Shown piece by piece: positions 22,861-24,515 of a stretch of 24,515 nt of DNA (positions are counted from its first letter, which is position 1; each line of letters starts with the position of its first letter). Where the stretch lies: positions 1 through 24,515 of IMG/VR virus record IMGVR_UViG_3300046506_000094; one strand, written 5' to 3'. This DNA is from a virus. Made by a program: the position numbers and the translations under genes. Under the pieces are notes generated by a model. It ran no database searches. It had not been told where the DNA came from and worked only from the letters and a program-made list of their open reading frames with translations.

Positions 22861-23043
22861 CTAGCCCGCAGTCTGCGGCGCATCAATCAGACTTTCCAAC
22901 ATTTCCCGCACATCATCAAGCCTGACGTACTCGCCGGGCTCTCCATCCTCGCACGGAACTACCCAGTACGATCCGCTGTAGTCGCCCTTCTGCTCATGGC
23001 GTTGCAGTTTGGCTAGCAATGCTTCGACCTGTTCTCGCGTCAT
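22861..23043 (-). CDS. Small phage protein, last gene of the reverse operon
   Basis: A 60-residue acidic protein, MTREQVEALLAKLQRHEQKG and onward. It looks like a helix (2-18), then a strand region SYWVVPCEDGEPGEYVRLDD and a C-terminal helix DVREMLESLI. The frame is open further upstream, but the ATG at 23043 is chosen because it overlaps the stop of the preceding gene as ATGA. I do not recognise a family. It belongs to the coupled set of small proteins behind the LexA-like box. Confidence 0.65.
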   Translation of the reverse strand: MTREQVEALLAKLQRHEQKGDYSGSYWVVPCEDGEPGEYVRLDDVREMLESLIDAPQTAG

Positions 23044-23312
23044 ATCTGCCCCGCCAAATCCGGATAGTCCTCGGTAAAACAAAACCACCTCAGCCACGCG
23101 AGCACTTTCCCGCGATTGGCTTCATGAAATTTAGCCATTACCATGTCTTGCATGTAAGCGGAACCATCCCCTCCGATGCATGGCGACATTGTGGGCTGCA
23201 CATTCTGAAGCGCCATCACTGGACCATGCCTGAAATTTCGGTTGATGACTTGCAGCCGGTCTCCGCGCTTCCATCCTGTCGGCAACCATCCCGGCACAAA
23301 CGCTTCGCTCAT
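23040..23312 (-). CDS. Small hypothetical phage protein
   Basis: A 90-residue protein. The ATG at 23312 is preferred over an upstream TTG because GAGGAGA lies about six bases before it. The sequence has GWKRGDRLQVINRNF, then a Gly/Met-rich middle and a tryptophan-bearing C-terminal helix VLAWLRWFCF. No known domain was recognised. The gene starts 24 bases after the previous stop and overlaps the next start by ATGA, so it is clearly part of the reverse operon. Confidence 0.65.
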   Translation of the reverse strand: MSEAFVPGWLPTGWKRGDRLQVINRNFRHGPVMALQNVQPTMSPCIGGDGSAYMQDMVMAKFHEANRGKVLAWLRWFCFTEDYPDLAGQI

Positions 23313-23335
23313 CGCGTCTCCTCGAACGAAATCGG

Positions 23336-23665
23336 TCAAGCGGTTGTCTTTGCCATAGCGGCAGCGGCGCGTACGACTGCACGTCGCGTGGCGGCGCAGT
23401 AGTCATCGAGCACGGCCTCGCATAGAACCTTGCGCTCGTTGAATTCCTCATCGAGGCATGGATAGTCGGCCTGCACCATGGCGACTTTCTGGCGGATGCT
23501 GATGTCGAGCTTGACCGCCAGCCGCAGCGCGTCGCCGTCATCGGCTAGAGGGCTCCATTGTCCCGCGTAATCTTTGTCGCGACGGAAAGCAACATCGAGA
23601 CAGGTGAAAGTTACCTCGTATCCTGCCGCCTTCGCCGCCAGTTCAGTCAATTCCCTGTCCGTCAT
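23336..23665 (-). CDS. Phage protein resembling the ABA-sandwich / DUF2591 type
   Basis: A 109-residue protein. The start, MTDRELTELAAKAAGY, and the block WSPLADDGDALRLAVKL resemble small phage proteins annotated as DUF2591 or phage ABA-sandwich domain, where a WNPLxDDxxALxLA motif recurs. The C-terminal third is a charged helix ending in an alanine-rich stretch. Function in that group is unknown. The ATG overlaps the preceding stop (ATGA, 23662-23665). Confidence 0.65.
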   Translation of the reverse strand: MTDRELTELAAKAAGYEVTFTCLDVAFRRDKDYAGQWSPLADDGDALRLAVKLDISIRQKVAMVQADYPCLDEEFNERKVLCEAVLDDYCAATRRAVVRAAAAMAKTTA

Positions 23666-23841
23666 TTTTCACCCTTTGAGTTTGTCGCCCAAACCATCGC
23701 CAGCTTCGCCCACGCATTGTCTCGCGGGCAGCCTGTGACTGAGCAAAAATGGTCGAAGTCATCCAGCGGCGTATGCCCCAGATCGTTCGCCACGATCGGC
23801 ATGTCAGCCAGGATTGCTTCGGGGTTGGCGTACTCGAACAT
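23662..23841 (-). CDS. Small hypothetical phage protein
   Basis: A 59-residue acidic protein, MFEYANPEAILADMPIVAND and onward, ending WATNSKGEK. The start at 23841 is chosen because GAGGTG lies five bases upstream; the longer open frame above it is basic and unlike the rest. No domain recognised. It overlaps the zinc-binding-type gene by 38 bases at its 5' end and the next gene by four at its 3' end. Confidence 0.6.
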   Translation of the reverse strand: MFEYANPEAILADMPIVANDLGHTPLDDFDHFCSVTGCPRDNAWAKLAMVWATNSKGEK

Positions 23842-24025
23842 TTTGCACCTCATCATCTGAGCCGGTCGCGCGGACCCAGAACACGCAACCGCGCGCTCCA
23901 TCCGCCTGCACTCGTATCTCGTTACCACGCAGACAGTCCGCATGCGATGTTCCAGCGATGTCGCCGCCGCAGTGCTCGCATTGGCGACAAGGGCGCTTCG
24001 TTCCGTAGGGGTTGCGGAGGTTCAT
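23804..24025 (-). CDS. Small cysteine-rich, probably zinc-binding phage protein
   Basis: A 73-residue protein, first of the reverse operon. CRQCEHC (13-19) with H28 and C31 could bind zinc, and GCVFWVR (46-52) follows. Small proteins with this Cys pattern are frequent in the early or accessory genes of Burkholderia phages but have no assigned role. The ATG at 24025 lies six bases downstream of a LexA-like operator, so this gene and the operon behind it may be DNA-damage controlled. The last dozen codons overlap the next gene. Confidence 0.6.
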   Translation of the reverse strand: MNLRNPYGTKRPCRQCEHCGGDIAGTSHADCLRGNEIRVQADGARGCVFWVRATGSDDEVQNVRVRQPRSNPG

Positions 24026-24031
24026 GGCAAG

Positions 24032-24051
24032 CACTGTATGGGCATACAGTA
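24032..24051 (-). promoter_or_regulatory. LexA (SOS) box upstream of the reverse operon
   Basis: Read on the minus strand: TACTGTATGCCCATACAGTG. It has the CTGT-N8-ACAG core, and the arms ACTGTATG/CATACAGT are perfect inverted repeats around a two-base centre. It nearly matches the E. coli consensus TACTGTATATATATACAGTA. It ends six bases before the ATG of the first operon gene, so LexA binding would block initiation. No clear -35/-10 pair was found around it. Confidence 0.7.
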
Positions 24052-24065
24052 CAGGATATCGCACT

Positions 24066-24282
24066 TTTGCGGAAAAGACCCAAATTTGCGGAAATCGTGC
24101 AATCCGTCAAACCTTTGTGTGATGTGGCTTTTAAGCCGATTTGATATGATGGATCGCCGGATCAGGAGTCCAGCGTATTAACCATTCAAATCAAAGCGTT
24201 ATCCTCAATTTCGTTCCTCAAAATTAGTAAACCGACACGCGCGAAAGCCTTGCTGGGCAAGGCCCCATATTGATTTGCGGAA
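24066..24282 (+). repeat. Three direct repeats TTTGCGGAA near the integrase
   Basis: TTTGCGGAA occurs at 24066-24074, 24085-24093 and 24274-24282, all in the same direction within the non-coding gap. The first two are spaced 19 bases apart, about two helical turns. Repeats of this size beside an integrase gene are candidates for integrase arm-type or excisionase sites of attP. Outside these and the hairpin at 24244-24263 I see no gene in 24052-24287. Confidence 0.5.
24244..24263 (-). terminator. Terminator-like hairpin downstream of the integrase gene
   Basis: GCCTTGC (24247-24253) and GCAAGGC (24257-24263) are perfect inverted repeats with a three-base loop. On the minus strand the stem is followed by TTTCGC, so it could end integrase transcription about 25 bases after its stop codon. 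The T run is short. Confidence 0.55.
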
Positions 24283-24287
24283 CGGTT

Positions 24288-24515
24288 TTATCGCGTCGGA
24301 CCGACCTTTTCACCACGCCTCTTTCGCACGTAATGTTCCGTCATGGTCACGGATTCGTGCCCTAGCTGCTTCTGTGCCTGTCGGATGTCACCGGACGAAT
24401 CAGCCTTGTCCGTAGCCGCCTTCGCACGCAGATCCCGGAACTGAAATTCCGCGCTCACTCCAGCGGCTTTCCGAGCCTTCTGAAAGCGCCTTTGCAAGGC
24501 GTTCAGTGTCATCCG
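24288..24515 (-). CDS. Tyrosine-family phage integrase, C-terminal part (runs off the window)
   Basis: At least the last 75 residues of a site-specific recombinase; the frame is open to the window edge, so the N-terminus lies outside. FQFRDLRAKAATD is the box with the catalytic Arg (the usual preceding His is Arg here, as in this phage integrase group). QKQLGHESVTMTEHYVRKRR holds the conserved LGH His and the nucleophilic Tyr of EHYV. The enzyme integrates and excises phage DNA at att sites. An internal ATG at 24512 is not proposed as the start. Its presence beside a Mu-like tail shows that lysogeny here uses site-specific recombination, not transposition. Confidence 0.9.
   Translation of the reverse strand, partial: RMTLNALQRRFQKARKAAGVSAEFQFRDLRAKAATDKADSSGDIRQAQKQLGHESVTMTEHYVRKRRGEKVGPTR

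Noticed and set aside
23749-24144. A forward 131-residue frame across the reverse operon
   Set aside because: No ribosome site, basic low-quality composition, and it opposes five coupled genes.
24052-24287. Possible tRNA or tRNA fragment as attachment site
   Set aside because: No cloverleaf arms, T-loop or CCA end could be found; only short repeats and one hairpin.
1-24515. CRISPR arrays, rRNA genes, insertion sequences
   Set aside because: No spaced identical repeats of suitable size, no rRNA-like sequence and no transposase was seen on either strand.

Overview
The window reads as the tail, host-interaction, lysis and integration end of a temperate contractile-tailed phage or prophage. The virion genes follow the Mu-like tail order closely, but the right edge carries the C-terminal part of a tyrosine integrase, not a DDE transposase. 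High GC with GC-rich third codon positions, and close resemblance of many products to Burkholderia/Paraburkholderia phage proteins, suggest a betaproteobacterial (Burkholderiaceae) host. The host is an inference.

Layout. 7-12158 (+) is a Mu-type tail and baseplate operon with frequent ATGA/TAATG overlaps: DUF2635 protein, sheath, tube, tail assembly chaperone with a programmed -1 frameshift, tape measure with an embedded peptidoglycan-hydrolase-like domain, gpN, gpP hub, gp45 spike, gp46, gp47, gp48 and a glycine-rich tail fibre. Two genes interrupt it: a zinc-ribbon/HNH endonuclease between tube and chaperone, and a reverse-strand secreted protein gene (a moron) between gpN and gpP. 12158-13670 (+) holds a fibre-associated small protein and a fibre-like protein that begins with a signal peptide.

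13675-16690 is an accessory block. It has a 33-aa membrane peptide (-), a large GT-C-like membrane protein that could modify O-antigen (+), and a reverse unit made of a possible HTH regulator and a lipoprotein with an SGNH-like fold whose catalytic residues look replaced. 16878-17791 (+) is the first lysis unit (coiled-coil membrane protein and GH19 endolysin). 17836-20457 (+) is a second fibre module with a Gly-rich, repeat-bearing adhesin-like protein, a virion protein and a fibre-tail adaptor-like protein. A small HNH nuclease (+) and a frameshifted GIY-YIG endonuclease (-) follow. 21694-22757 (+) is a second lysis unit (holin-like protein, lipoprotein, DUF1353 protein).

22861-24025 (-) is a tightly coupled operon of five small phage proteins behind a near-perfect LexA (SOS) box. 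24026-24287 is non-coding, with three TTTGCGGAA repeats and a terminator-like hairpin next to the integrase gene. It is a plausible attP/integrase-arm region.

The + strand genes build and release the particle. The reverse-strand cassettes are candidates for expression in the lysogen or after DNA damage. No tRNA, rRNA or CRISPR array was seen.
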